Assembly: GCA_965247635.1 (NCBI GenBank)
Contig: CBDFHJ010000010.1
Coordinates: 558,001-622,000 of the forward strand
Direction: 5' to 3'
DNA: 64,000 nt
From: CBDFHJ01 sp965247635
GTDB lineage: Bacteria; Chloroflexota; Dehalococcoidia; Lucifugimonadales; Australimonadaceae
In this document: in pieces, positions 32,389-40,409 of the stretch
Position numbering within the stretch: position 1 is the first letter of the stretch
How the letters are laid out: each line of letters starts with the position of its first letter
Notes under the pieces: generated by a model
The model's input: only the letters and a program-made list of their open reading frames with translations
Database searches by the model: none
Told to the model about the DNA's origin: nothing
Program-made: the position numbers and the translations under genes

Positions 32389-32452
32389 TTCAGGACCGTT
32401 GCTCAGGCGGCTTCCCGGCCAGGGAGGGTTCGACCGCCTCGCGCTCCCGCCG
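32389..32452 (+). repeat. 3'-half copy of selC (anticodon loop to 3' end), copy 2
   Basis: TTCAGGACCGTTGCTCAGG through GGGTTCGACCGCCTCGCGCTCCCGCC matches selC from its anticodon to the acceptor end (26104-26167) at most positions and in the same direction. The 5' half of the tRNA is absent, so it is not a gene. It lies 6.3 kb from selC and 28 bases beyond the stop of Rieske paralog 2. Confidence 0.82.
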
Positions 32453-32479
32453 TGTGTTGGGCTGGTTAAGCAGCTCTTG

Positions 32480-33868
32480 CTACGACCACAGGCCTTTCGC
32501 GCGCAGGTCGTCCCAGCTCTCCGAGCCCATCAGGTCCACCCAGAACTTGTAGGCGCCCCGCTGGTTCTGCTCCGCGGGGTCCCGCGAGCTCCCGTGCTTC
32601 TCGGTGAATGTGGCGTTTTCGGGGAGGCCAAACTCCTTTAGCAGCGGGTGGCTATGGACCTCCCGGCTCAGCCCCATGGAGTAGTCGTAGGGGTAGCGCC
32701 GCGCAATGACGCCCTTGCTGGCCTTGTGGGCGTAGTTCCAGTTCTCCATGTCGTCGGACTCGGTCAGCCCCGCGGGCCCGCCGTACCGCATGAAGTAGTG
32801 GCGCAACATATCCTTCACTTCCTGGGGCGCGTCCCGTTGCACCCAGTACCACCGCCAGCACTCCGTCCAGTCCGGCCCGGCGGGGTGCCACACACAGACG
32901 CTCAGGTTGGTGCCGGTGGTCCCGTTGGGGAAGATGTTGCCGTTGCCCGGAGTTAACCGCGACCGTTTCCCCAGCACCTGCTTGCGGCGCTCGTAGGACT
33001 CGCGATAGTACTCCTCCACGGCGGGCGGCTGGTTGGGATAGGTGGGCACGTACTCGTAACCCTCCGGCGCGAAGTTGACGCTCAGCCGGCCAGACCCGTG
33101 GTGCGAGATCTCCAGGCGCTTGGAAGCCTCACGAAGGCGGCGTTGGCCCATGGTCTGGCGGCTCTGCCCGCCGCCGGGGTTGATGCCCACGATCTCCACC
33201 GAGTGGTGGGTGGGCGTGCCGTGGTAGCCGTCGCCCAGGAAGTTCTCGGCCCCGAACTTCCAGTTGGAGGAGAAGAGCCACTTGACGAGTCCCAGCACTT
33301 CGATGTCTGCCTCGTTCCCATCGGGCTTATCGAAATGCATGCCCACGCTGTGCGCGTTGTCGCCGAGGTACTCCTCGAAAGAGGGCGCCGTGGGGTCCCA
33401 CGTGGCCCAGATGCTGCCGTGGAAGTTGGCCATCTGCGCCACCTCCACCAGCCCCCATTGGCTCTTGTCCAGCTCCTCCCGATACGCATCCTTGTACCGC
33501 GGCACGCCCACCAGGCTCCCGTCGCCCGCGTAGCTCCACCCGTGGTACGGACACGTGAACACCGGCGTGTTCCCCTCGTCGTATCGGCACACCTTCATCC
33601 CCCGGTGCCGGCATGAGTTCAGGAACACGTGGATCGTGTTGTCCCGGTCCCGGCTCAGGATGACCGACTCCTCCCCCATGCGGGAGACGAAGTAGTCGCC
33701 GGGCTTCTTCACCTGGTCCTCGAACCCCACAAAGAGCCAGCAGCGGGCGAACACCCGCTCCTTCTCGACCTCGTACAGCACCGGGTCCACGAAGATGTCC
33801 CGGCTCACCAGGCCCTTCTCCCGGTCCACCAGGTCCAGGCCGTTCCAAAGTCCGGTCTCAAGTGCCAT
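32480..33868 (-). CDS. Rieske ring-hydroxylating oxygenase alpha subunit, paralog 2
   Basis: A 462-residue alpha subunit, same layout as paralog 1: Rieske ligands C86/H88 and C106/H109, iron-site histidines in GDGYHGTPTHHS, and the Asp of ESDDMENW. ATG 33868 is set by GGAGG upstream and by the shared N-terminus MALETGLWNG; a longer in-frame reading reaches into the promoter and is rejected. The first 160 codons are nearly identical in DNA to paralog 1, while the middle third (around residues 230-300) differs, which probably sets substrate specificity. No redox partner gene is adjacent. Confidence 0.92.
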   Translation of the reverse strand: MALETGLWNGLDLVDREKGLVSRDIFVDPVLYEVEKERVFARCWLFVGFEDQVKKPGDYFVSRMGEESVILSRDRDNTIHVFLNSCRHRGMKVCRYDEGNTPVFTCPYHGWSYAGDGSLVGVPRYKDAYREELDKSQWGLVEVAQMANFHGSIWATWDPTAPSFEEYLGDNAHSVGMHFDKPDGNEADIEVLGLVKWLFSSNWKFGAENFLGDGYHGTPTHHSVEIVGINPGGGQSRQTMGQRRLREASKRLEISHHGSGRLSVNFAPEGYEYVPTYPNQPPAVEEYYRESYERRKQVLGKRSRLTPGNGNIFPNGTTGTNLSVCVWHPAGPDWTECWRWYWVQRDAPQEVKDMLRHYFMRYGGPAGLTESDDMENWNYAHKASKGVIARRYPYDYSMGLSREVHSHPLLKEFGLPENATFTEKHGSSRDPAEQNQRGAYKFWVDLMGSESWDDLRAKGLWS

Positions 33869-33941
33869 TGCGTTCCCTCCTCTAGCTACCTCGGGTATAC
33901 ATACATAGCGGGCCCTGCCAGAGACGTTTATCGTTGTGGTG

Positions 33942-33970
33942 AACCTACTCCCAGCGCTGGTGCGTGTCAA
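33942..33970 (-). promoter_or_regulatory. Shared-type promoter of Rieske paralog 2
   Basis: On the minus strand TTGACA (33965-33970), a 17-base spacer ending GGGAG and TAGGTT (33942-33947), about 74 bases before the ATG. Confidence 0.75.
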
Positions 33971-34109
33971 GCAAGGTGGGACTGAGCTACCGGACGTGTG
34001 ATGCGTGGATGCGACAGACTTCGACTGGGTGCTCTCGGCATCACCAGCGGGTCGGGTGCTAGAATCTGGGAGGCATATAACCAAACGCGTCTGCGGAAGG
34101 ACAAAAAAT

Positions 34110-35594
34110 ATGCGGCCGAAGGTCGTTCCATACACCCTGTTCATAGCGTCCTTGGTCCTTATCTTGATAGTTGCTGCGTGTGCCGGGCCCGAAGGAGATA
34201 CGGGCCCAAAGGGGAACCAGGGCGCTCAGGGAGCGCAAGGACCTCAGGGAGAGCCCGGCACTCAAGGGCTTCAGGGAGAGACGGGCCCGCTAGGACCGCG
34301 GGGTCCCCAGGGTGAACAGGGAGACCAGGGAGAGTCTGGGCCCCCAGGGCTCTCGGGAGAGGTGGGACTAACAGGAGAACAGGGCCCCCAGGGCGAGCAA
34401 GGACCTCCGGGAGAGGCTGGCCAGCAAGGACTTCAGGGAGAGGCGGGACCGCCAGGAGAACAGGGCACCCAGGGTGAGCCGGGTGAGGGTGGCGCTGTGG
34501 AGGGCCGCGGCGCGCCTCAGGATAACGTCATCACTACTCTGGACAGCGAAGGGATCGTCGGCGAGTACACGTCGGTGACCGTCGGCGCCGACGGCCTGGC
34601 CCTCATCAGCTATTACGACTCCACGAACAAGGACCTGAAGGTAGCGCACTGCTCCGACGTGGAGTGCACCGACGCTACCATCACGACCTTGGACGGCATA
34701 GCGGCCGTCGGTTCGTACACCTCGGTGGCCTTGGGCGCCGACGGCCTGGGCCTCATCAGCTACCACGACTCCACGAACAAGGACCTGAAGGTAGCCCACT
34801 GCTCCGATGTGGAGTGCACCGATGCCACCATCACCGTCCTGGACAGCGAAGATGAGGTCGGAAGGCATAGCTCGGTGACCATCGGCGCCGATGGCCTGGG
34901 CCTCATCAGCTACTTTGATTCGACCAACCGTGACCTGAAGGTGGCACACTGTACCGATGTCAGTTGCACCGACGCCACCATCAGTACCGTGGACAGCAGC
35001 GATGGAGCTGTGGGAAGGTACACCTCGGCGACCCTAGGCATCGACGGCCTGGGCCTCATCAGCTACCACGGCACCAGCAATGACGACCTGAGGGTGGCCC
35101 ACTGCTCCGATGTGGAGTGCACCGATGCCACCGTTTCCATCCTGGCCAGCGTGGGGACCGTCGGCGAGCATACGTCGGTGACCATCGGCGTCGACGGCCT
35201 GGGCCTCATCAGCTTCTACGACACCACCAAGAGGGACCTGAGAGTGGCCCACTGTTCCGATGTGGAGTGCACCGACGCCACGCTTGCCACCCTGGACAGC
35301 GAAGAGGTTGTCGGAAGGTACACTTCGGTGACCATCGGCGCCGACGGCCTCGGGCTCATTAGCTACCTCCAGGACTTCAACGGCGACCTGAGAGTGGCTC
35401 ACTGCTCCAACGTCAACTGTACCGACGCCACCATTGCCACTCTCGATAGTGGAGGAGACGTTGGAGCGTACACCTCGGTGACCGTCGGCGCCAACGGGCT
35501 CGGCCTCATCAGCTACTACGACTCCACCAACAGCGCGCTGAAGGTAGCCCACTGCGCCGACGCCTTCTGCGTTCCCTATTTCCGTCGGCGTTGA
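34110..35594 (+). CDS. Collagen-like lipoprotein with seven-repeat beta-propeller
   Basis: A 494-residue surface protein. A lipoprotein signal ends in IVAAC (Cys24). Residues about 26-127 are an almost uninterrupted Gly-X-Y collagen-like region (about 33 triplets, rich in GEQ, GPQ, GPP). Residues about 150-490 hold seven repeats of about 48 residues, each with the pattern YTSVTVGADGLGLISYYDST, then LKVAHCSDVECTDA. Seven such units suggest a seven-bladed propeller, and the C-x4-C pair in each could form a disulfide. A trimeric collagen stalk displaying propeller heads is inferred. ATG 34110 is supported by GGAAGG upstream and by the signal peptide. Confidence 0.85.
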   Translation: MRPKVVPYTLFIASLVLILIVAACAGPEGDTGPKGNQGAQGAQGPQGEPGTQGLQGETGPLGPRGPQGEQGDQGESGPPGLSGEVGLTGEQGPQGEQGPPGEAGQQGLQGEAGPPGEQGTQGEPGEGGAVEGRGAPQDNVITTLDSEGIVGEYTSVTVGADGLALISYYDSTNKDLKVAHCSDVECTDATITTLDGIAAVGSYTSVALGADGLGLISYHDSTNKDLKVAHCSDVECTDATITVLDSEDEVGRHSSVTIGADGLGLISYFDSTNRDLKVAHCTDVSCTDATISTVDSSDGAVGRYTSATLGIDGLGLISYHGTSNDDLRVAHCSDVECTDATVSILASVGTVGEHTSVTIGVDGLGLISFYDTTKRDLRVAHCSDVECTDATLATLDSEEVVGRYTSVTIGADGLGLISYLQDFNGDLRVAHCSNVNCTDATIATLDSGGDVGAYTSVTVGANGLGLISYYDSTNSALKVAHCADAFCVPYFRRR

Positions 35595-35616
35595 CGGAAT
35601 CGCTTCTGGACCAAGG

Positions 35617-35737
35617 GCAAGCCACGTTTAGACTCCTCTCAGCCCATGGCGTCGCGGCGTGGGCTTCAATAGCCTCCGTAGCGAGTAGCAATGGGAACAT
35701 CGCAGGTGGGTCCAGGGGAAACCCTGCCTGTCATTCC
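35617..35737 (+). repeat. Degenerate copy of the 169-bp repeat
   Basis: Contains GCGGCGTGGGCTTC, GAGTAGCAATGGG and GGTGGGTCCAGGG followed by ACCCTGCC, in the same order as the units at 10873-11210. It is followed at 35728-35765 by a half copy of the TGTCATTCC palindrome. Confidence 0.65.
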
Positions 35738-35800
35738 GAGTCCCGATGAAGCGGGACGAGGAATCTCTCGGGCAAATCAAAGTTGAGAGCGGGCGCTTAG

Positions 35801-35935
35801 GTTGGTTGTCTTACCCAGCCCGCCCCGAGCGGCGGCTCGCTAGGCGAAGCGTCCCGGCGTGGGCTTGCAAGCGTCCGCAGAAGGTCGGCGACCGGGACCC
35901 CGCGAGTGGGTCAAGGGGCACCCTTGCTACCCCGT
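35801..35935 (+). repeat. Second degenerate copy of the 169-bp repeat
   Basis: GTTGGTTGTCTTACCCAGCCC, then CCCGGCGTGGGCTTG and GGGACCCCGCGAGTGGGTCA match the unit at 11042-11210. It reaches the stop codon of the next minus-strand gene. Confidence 0.65.
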
Positions 35936-36319
35936 TACGGCCTCGTCCAGAAGGTCAACCCGGAATAGGTGACTGCGCTGCGTGCGGGCCTCCAGCTGGC
36001 CTAGCTGGCGTTCCTTGGTGAGGAAGGCGGTAAAGACCTGCCGGCGTAGCTCGGAGTCGCGAATGGCGGTCGCCCGGGCGTTGAAGTCCTTCTTGACGCT
36101 TTGCTTGACGTGGTAGGTGAACTCCGGGTGCGCCAAAAGGTTGGCGGCCCAGTCCCTAGGCCCGGGAGTATTAGATAGGTAGACCTGGCCGTCTACGTAC
36201 CGGCACGTCACCTCGACGCGGTGGGTGCGGCCGCTCTTCCGGCCGGTGGTCGTGATGTCGACGTACAGGTCACTCTCCAGCGCGCGGCGCACGGCGTCGT
36301 CCACTATCCCCGCTCCCAC
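35927..36319 (-). CDS. Nitroreductase/quinone reductase family (Ddn-like, DUF385) protein
   Basis: A 130-residue split-barrel flavin/deazaflavin-fold protein. The key stretch VDITTTGRKSGRTHRVEV is the phosphate-binding GRKSG motif of the F420-dependent Ddn family; VYLSNTPGPRDWAANLLAHP and the LFRVDL ending also fit. Members use reduced F420 to reduce quinones or nitro compounds, and this window encodes most of the F420 pathway. The start is a GTG at 36319. Its substrate is unknown. Confidence 0.82.
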   Translation of the reverse strand: MGAGIVDDAVRRALESDLYVDITTTGRKSGRTHRVEVTCRYVDGQVYLSNTPGPRDWAANLLAHPEFTYHVKQSVKKDFNARATAIRDSELRRQVFTAFLTKERQLGQLEARTQRSHLFRVDLLDEAVTG

Positions 36320-36405
36320 TCAATCAGCGTTGGTAAACGTCCCTCGGCTGCTTTCAGCGGAGGGCATGGAGGAGGCGATGGCTGTACGCTGAAGCCGCAA
36401 CCTTT

Positions 36406-36605
36406 CTAGCGGGCTGCTGAAAAAGGTCCACGCCGCCCTTCGCTTCGGTTTCGCTCTCCGATATGCTCCGACAAGTCGGAGTTATCGAGAGTCCGATGAG
36501 CAGAGCGTCATCGGACAGGATGAACGGCGTGGACAAGGCCGTTGCCTACTATCTCCGTTCGTGCTGAGCCTGTCGAAGCACGTTTTCACAGCTTTTCAGC
36601 ACCTT
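36406..36605 (+). repeat. MITE-like element, copy C
   Basis: The ends CTAGCGGGCTGCTGAAAAAG and the reverse complement of CTTTTCAGCACC match the ends of copies A and B. The interior differs and contains CGACAAGTCGGAG palindromes and a GTGCTGAGCCTGTCGAAGCAC unit. It abuts the stop codon of the NHL-repeat gene. Confidence 0.6.
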
Positions 36606-37673
36606 CTAACCAGACCCTAGCGGCACGAACCGCTGCAACCGTTTCCCGGTCTCCACTTCGCCCGTGTAAAGGTTTCCCCTGGAGTCGGTGGCGATGCTAT
36701 GGACCCAACCGAAGAATCCCGCTTGCCGTCCACCGCGGCCGAACGCTCCCACGGGTTTCAGGTCCTCGCGGGTCAGGATCCACACCTTCTGATTGGTCCC
36801 GTCGGGCACGAACACGTGGGTCTGTCCTGGGTCGACCGAAAAAGCAAAGTCCCACACCGCGCCCATGGCCAGCGTTCGCGTGGCGAGGAACTCCTCCTTG
36901 ACGAACTGGCCGCTCTTCTGGAAGACCTGGATACGGTTGTTGACGCGGTCGGCCGTGTAGACCAGGCCGTCCTCCCCAATGACCACCGCGTGCACTGGCC
37001 TGCGAAAGGAGCGGATGACCTGGCCGTCGGGGTCGTACGGCGGCAGCTCGTCGTCGTTGGGCCGCTCGCCGTAGGCGCCCCAGTGCCGCTTGTAGGCGCC
37101 CGTCTTCGAGTCGAACACAACGATGCGCCGGTTCCCGTACCCGTCGGCGACGTAGACCTCGTTCGCCACGGGGTCCACGGCGATGTCGGCGGGCTGACCG
37201 AGCGTCGCGGGGTCGTTGCTCCCGTTGGACTTCCCCCACTCGCCGATGGTCAGCAGGCGCTTACCGTCCGGCGTGGACTTGAGGACCACCTGGTCGTCGC
37301 CTCCTATGAACGTGTTCCACACGTTTCCGTCCGAGTCGACGAACAGCCCGTGCTCGGTCTGCGGCCACCGTTCCTGGCTCGCGTCGTTGGGACCGCCCCA
37401 CGCCTGCACCACGTTTCCGTCGGGGTCGAACTCGATGACCGATGGCGCCGGCACGCAGCACTCGGAGAGCGGCGGGTCCTGGACGGCGCCGGCCTCGCGC
37501 TCGGTGAGGCTCCGCGGCCGGTGAATGGCCCATACATGGTCACGCGCGTCCACCGCGACGCCCGACACCTGGCCCAGGATCCAATTGTTAGGCAGCGGCT
37601 TGGGCCAGTAAGGGTCCACCTGGAAGGCAGGGACGGAGGCCGTGGTGCGCTCGTTGATAACCGCTCCCGTCAT
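36606..37673 (-). CDS. NHL-repeat beta-propeller protein
   Basis: A 355-residue protein made of NHL-type repeats, for example ILGQVSGVAVDARDHVWAI, GLFVDSDGNVWNTFIGGDDQ, QPADIAVDPVANEVYVADGYGNRR and RPVHAVVIGEDGLVYTADR. It resembles the peptidyl-alpha-hydroxyglycine lyase-like bacterial NHL group. No signal peptide is visible. It is probably a six-bladed propeller used for binding or as an enzyme, but I cannot assign a reaction. Its ATG overlaps the upstream FAH-family stop (TGATG), so the two are translationally coupled and may serve one catabolic route. Confidence 0.8.
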   Translation of the reverse strand: MTGAVINERTTASVPAFQVDPYWPKPLPNNWILGQVSGVAVDARDHVWAIHRPRSLTEREAGAVQDPPLSECCVPAPSVIEFDPDGNVVQAWGGPNDASQERWPQTEHGLFVDSDGNVWNTFIGGDDQVVLKSTPDGKRLLTIGEWGKSNGSNDPATLGQPADIAVDPVANEVYVADGYGNRRIVVFDSKTGAYKRHWGAYGERPNDDELPPYDPDGQVIRSFRRPVHAVVIGEDGLVYTADRVNNRIQVFQKSGQFVKEEFLATRTLAMGAVWDFAFSVDPGQTHVFVPDGTNQKVWILTREDLKPVGAFGRGGRQAGFFGWVHSIATDSRGNLYTGEVETGKRLQRFVPLGSG

Positions 37674-38569
37674 CACTTTCGCTCCTCCTGAAGCCGCACT
37701 CCGATTTCAGGGACCGGTCTCGACATAGCCACAATCCGGTTTCGCAGCAGGCCAACCTTCTCGATCTCGACCTCCACCACGTCACCATCCTGCATCTGCC
37801 GGCGTATGCCCGGAAGACTCGGCGGCGCCACGGTGCCCGTGTAGATGATGTCGCCGGGGACCAAGGTGCAGTAGTAGCTGAGGTAGTGAATCAGCTCCGC
37901 CACGGAATTGGTCATATCCTTGGTGCGTCCTTTGGCGGCCAGCTCTCCGTTCAGCCGGATTTCTATGTCCAGGTCCATGTAGTCGTCGTAGGCGAGTCCG
38001 CACACAATGGTGGTGGCCATGCAGGCCCAGGTATCCATGCTCTTGGCGATCATCCTGTTGGGCTCTAGGAGGTAGCGCCGGCGTGGGTCTTCACCGACCG
38101 CATTGCGCTCACCCATCCAAGTGTTCTCGCTCCAATCGTTCCCAACGGTCACACCGAAGATGTGGTCCGGCACGTCTTCCAGCGGTATAAACCGGCCCTC
38201 CTTCCCGATGATCACCACCAGCTCGCCTTCGAAGTTCAGGTTGCTGGCCCCCGGCGGTAGCTCCACGTCGCCTTCGTGCGGATTGAGCGAGGTGGGGAAC
38301 TTGTTGAACCAACGGGGGTGCATGACGGTCCGCGGCGGCTCGTCAGGCCGGTTGTAGTTCCCCGGCACGCCGATGACCTTGCCGGCCCGGGTCGGGTCAA
38401 TGGGCACCAGCAGCCGCACGTCCGACACCCGCGTCGTCCGCCCGGTCGGCTGAGGGTCCGCGAACAGGTCACCGTCGAGCTGGTGGACCGTTGCGCCTTC
38501 GAGGATGCCATAAGATGTGGCTGTACCATCGGTGTAACGGACGTAGCGGGTAATGCTCTCTGTTGTCAC
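37673..38569 (-). CDS. Fumarylacetoacetate hydrolase family protein
   Basis: A 298-residue FAH-superfamily protein. The fold hallmarks are KVIGVPGNYNRPDEP, metal-site Glu residues in NLNFEGELVVIIGKEG, then VTVGNDWSENTW and VPGDIIYTGTVAPP. Family members hydrolyse C-C bonds in aromatic-catabolism products or act as decarboxylases and isomerases. GTG 38569 is chosen because AGGAGG lies 10 bases upstream; a TTG at 38596 would add nine residues. It is the first gene of a pair with the NHL protein, and its neighbourhood of Rieske oxygenases supports a catabolic role. Confidence 0.87.
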   Translation of the reverse strand: MTTESITRYVRYTDGTATSYGILEGATVHQLDGDLFADPQPTGRTTRVSDVRLLVPIDPTRAGKVIGVPGNYNRPDEPPRTVMHPRWFNKFPTSLNPHEGDVELPPGASNLNFEGELVVIIGKEGRFIPLEDVPDHIFGVTVGNDWSENTWMGERNAVGEDPRRRYLLEPNRMIAKSMDTWACMATTIVCGLAYDDYMDLDIEIRLNGELAAKGRTKDMTNSVAELIHYLSYYCTLVPGDIIYTGTVAPPSLPGIRRQMQDGDVVEVEIEKVGLLRNRIVAMSRPVPEIGVRLQEERK

Positions 38570-38807
38570 GGTACTGGGCCCTCCTGTCTTGACCAAGCCA
38601 AGGATGGTTGGCCTGGATTTAACCAGGAGTGGGAGAGGGAGTCAACAAAAGGGCAGCCATACCGGCGTTGGAAGGAACGTTCGAAGGAGGTCGAGGGATG
38701 CTACGTCAGCGGGGAGAGGCCTGGCTGCCAACGAGCGCTGGGTACCCGCGATCCGGCTGCAATGCCGTGGGATGCAGACAGGGCGAACGGGACTGCCCAA
38801 GCTGGCG

Positions 38808-40196
38808 CTACGGCCACAGCCCCCTGGTCCGCAGGTCGCCCCAGCTCTCCGCGGCCATCAATTCCGCCCAGAAGCTGTACGCGCCCCGCTGGTTCTGCTC
38901 TGACGCCGAGTGGCGGTCCGAGTCCTGGCTCTTGAGCGTGACCAGGGCATTCTGGGGCAGGTCGAACTCGGCGTACGACGGGTGGCCTTTGGTCTCGTGT
39001 CCGAGGCCCAGGGCGTAGTTGTACGGGTAGCGCCGCGCGATGACCCCCTTGCTGGCCTTGTGGGCGTAGTTCCAGTTCTCCATGTCGTCCTCTTCGGTCA
39101 GCCCCGCCGGTCCGCCGTAGCGCATGAAGTAGTGCCTGAACAGGTCCTTCACCTCCTGAGGTGCGTCACGGTGCAGCCAGTACCATCGCCAGCACTCCGT
39201 CCAGTCCACTCCGTGGGGGTGCCACACGCAGATGCTCTGATAGGTGCCCTGGGTGGTGTTGGGGAAAATGTTGCCATTCTCACCGGTAAGGCGCGCCCGC
39301 TTCCCCAGGCGCTTCCGCCGCTGCGCATGCATGGCGCTAAAGTACCGGTCGACCGCTGGATTGCTGGGGTACATGTTCGTGTACGGCGAGTCCTCGGTGG
39401 CCAGGCGGAGGTCCAAACGCCCGGACCCATGGTGCGACACGTCGAACCACGCCGCGGGGACCTGAAAGTTGTCCTCCGTGTGGCGCCCCTGCTGTCCACT
39501 GGGGCTGATTCGCAGCACGTCCACGGATCGGTGGGTGGTCACGCCGTGATAGTCATCGCCGAGGAAGTTCTCGGCCCCAAACTTCCAGTTGGCCGGGAAG
39601 AGCCACTTATAGACGCCGCCGATCACCTCCAAATCGGGGTCGGTCCCGTCCGGACTGTTGAAGAATAGGTCCAGGTGGACCTTCATGTCGCCGAGGTACT
39701 CGTCGAAGGAAGGCGCGTCCGGGTCCCAGGTGGCCCAAATGCTGCCGTGGAAGTTCGCCATCTGCGCCACCTCCACCAACCCCCATTGCGACTTGTCCAG
39801 CTCCTCCCGGTACGCGTCCTTGTACCGCGGCACGCCCACCAGGCTCCCGTCGCCCGCGTAGCTCCACCCGTGGTACGGACACCTGAACACCGGCGTGTTG
39901 CCCTCGTCGTACCGGCACACCTTCATCCCCCGGTGGCGGCACGAGTTCAGGAATACGTGGACGGTATTGTCCCGGTCCCGGCTCAGGATCACCGACTCCT
40001 CGCCCATGCGCGAGACGAAGTAGTCGCCGGGTTTCTTCACCTGGTCCTCGAACCCCACGAACAGCCAGGCGCGAGCGAAGACGCGCTCCTTCTCAATCTC
40101 GTAGAGCTCTGGGTCCACGAAGATGTCCCGGCTGACGAGCCCTTTTGGTCTGTCCACCAGCTCGTTTTTGGATCCGGGTGGGACCTCCAGCGCCAT
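38808..40196 (-). CDS. Rieske ring-hydroxylating oxygenase alpha subunit, paralog 3
   Basis: A 462-residue alpha subunit, the most divergent of the five. The N-terminus reads MALEVPPGSKNELVDRPKGL. Rieske ligands C86/H88 and C106/H109 are kept (FRCPYHGWSY), as are the iron-site histidines (LGDDYHGVTTHRS) and the late acidic motif (EEDDMENW). The part around residues 165-200 and 225-300 differs most from the other copies, suggesting a different substrate. No ferredoxin, reductase or beta subunit gene is adjacent. Confidence 0.92.
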   Translation of the reverse strand: MALEVPPGSKNELVDRPKGLVSRDIFVDPELYEIEKERVFARAWLFVGFEDQVKKPGDYFVSRMGEESVILSRDRDNTVHVFLNSCRHRGMKVCRYDEGNTPVFRCPYHGWSYAGDGSLVGVPRYKDAYREELDKSQWGLVEVAQMANFHGSIWATWDPDAPSFDEYLGDMKVHLDLFFNSPDGTDPDLEVIGGVYKWLFPANWKFGAENFLGDDYHGVTTHRSVDVLRISPSGQQGRHTEDNFQVPAAWFDVSHHGSGRLDLRLATEDSPYTNMYPSNPAVDRYFSAMHAQRRKRLGKRARLTGENGNIFPNTTQGTYQSICVWHPHGVDWTECWRWYWLHRDAPQEVKDLFRHYFMRYGGPAGLTEEDDMENWNYAHKASKGVIARRYPYNYALGLGHETKGHPSYAEFDLPQNALVTLKSQDSDRHSASEQNQRGAYSFWAELMAAESWGDLRTRGLWP

Positions 40197-40271
40197 CGCA
40201 CCCCCTTCTGAGGAGAACCCCGTATTGGCCGCTACCGACGGCCATCCTACGTCGCGCCATTGGATACGGCG

Positions 40272-40300
40272 AACCTACGCTTGGGCCCGTACGCTGTCAA
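40272..40300 (-). promoter_or_regulatory. Shared-type promoter of Rieske paralog 3
   Basis: On the minus strand TTGACA (40295-40300), a 17-base spacer ending AAGCG and TAGGTT (40272-40277), 76 bases before the ATG. Confidence 0.75.
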
Positions 40301-40409
40301 GCGACGAGCGTGAGGAGTATAGCGCATGGGAGAAACGGCCTGTCCGTTGACGGCTCCATGCACCGTCGCAGATACTGGCGGTCGCAAGGAGCGGAACACG
40401 AGTAGGTAG

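Noticed and set aside
32389..32452. Second functional selenocysteine tRNA
   Set aside because: Only the 3' half is present; there is no 5' acceptor strand or D arm.
33869..34144. N-terminal extension of Rieske paralog 2
   Set aside because: It runs through the promoter shared by the paralogs and has no counterpart in the other four copies.
34368..35552. Two minus-strand frames opposite the propeller repeats, with apparent repeat structure
   Set aside because: Their periodicity is imposed by the sense-strand repeats; no start site or signal supports them.
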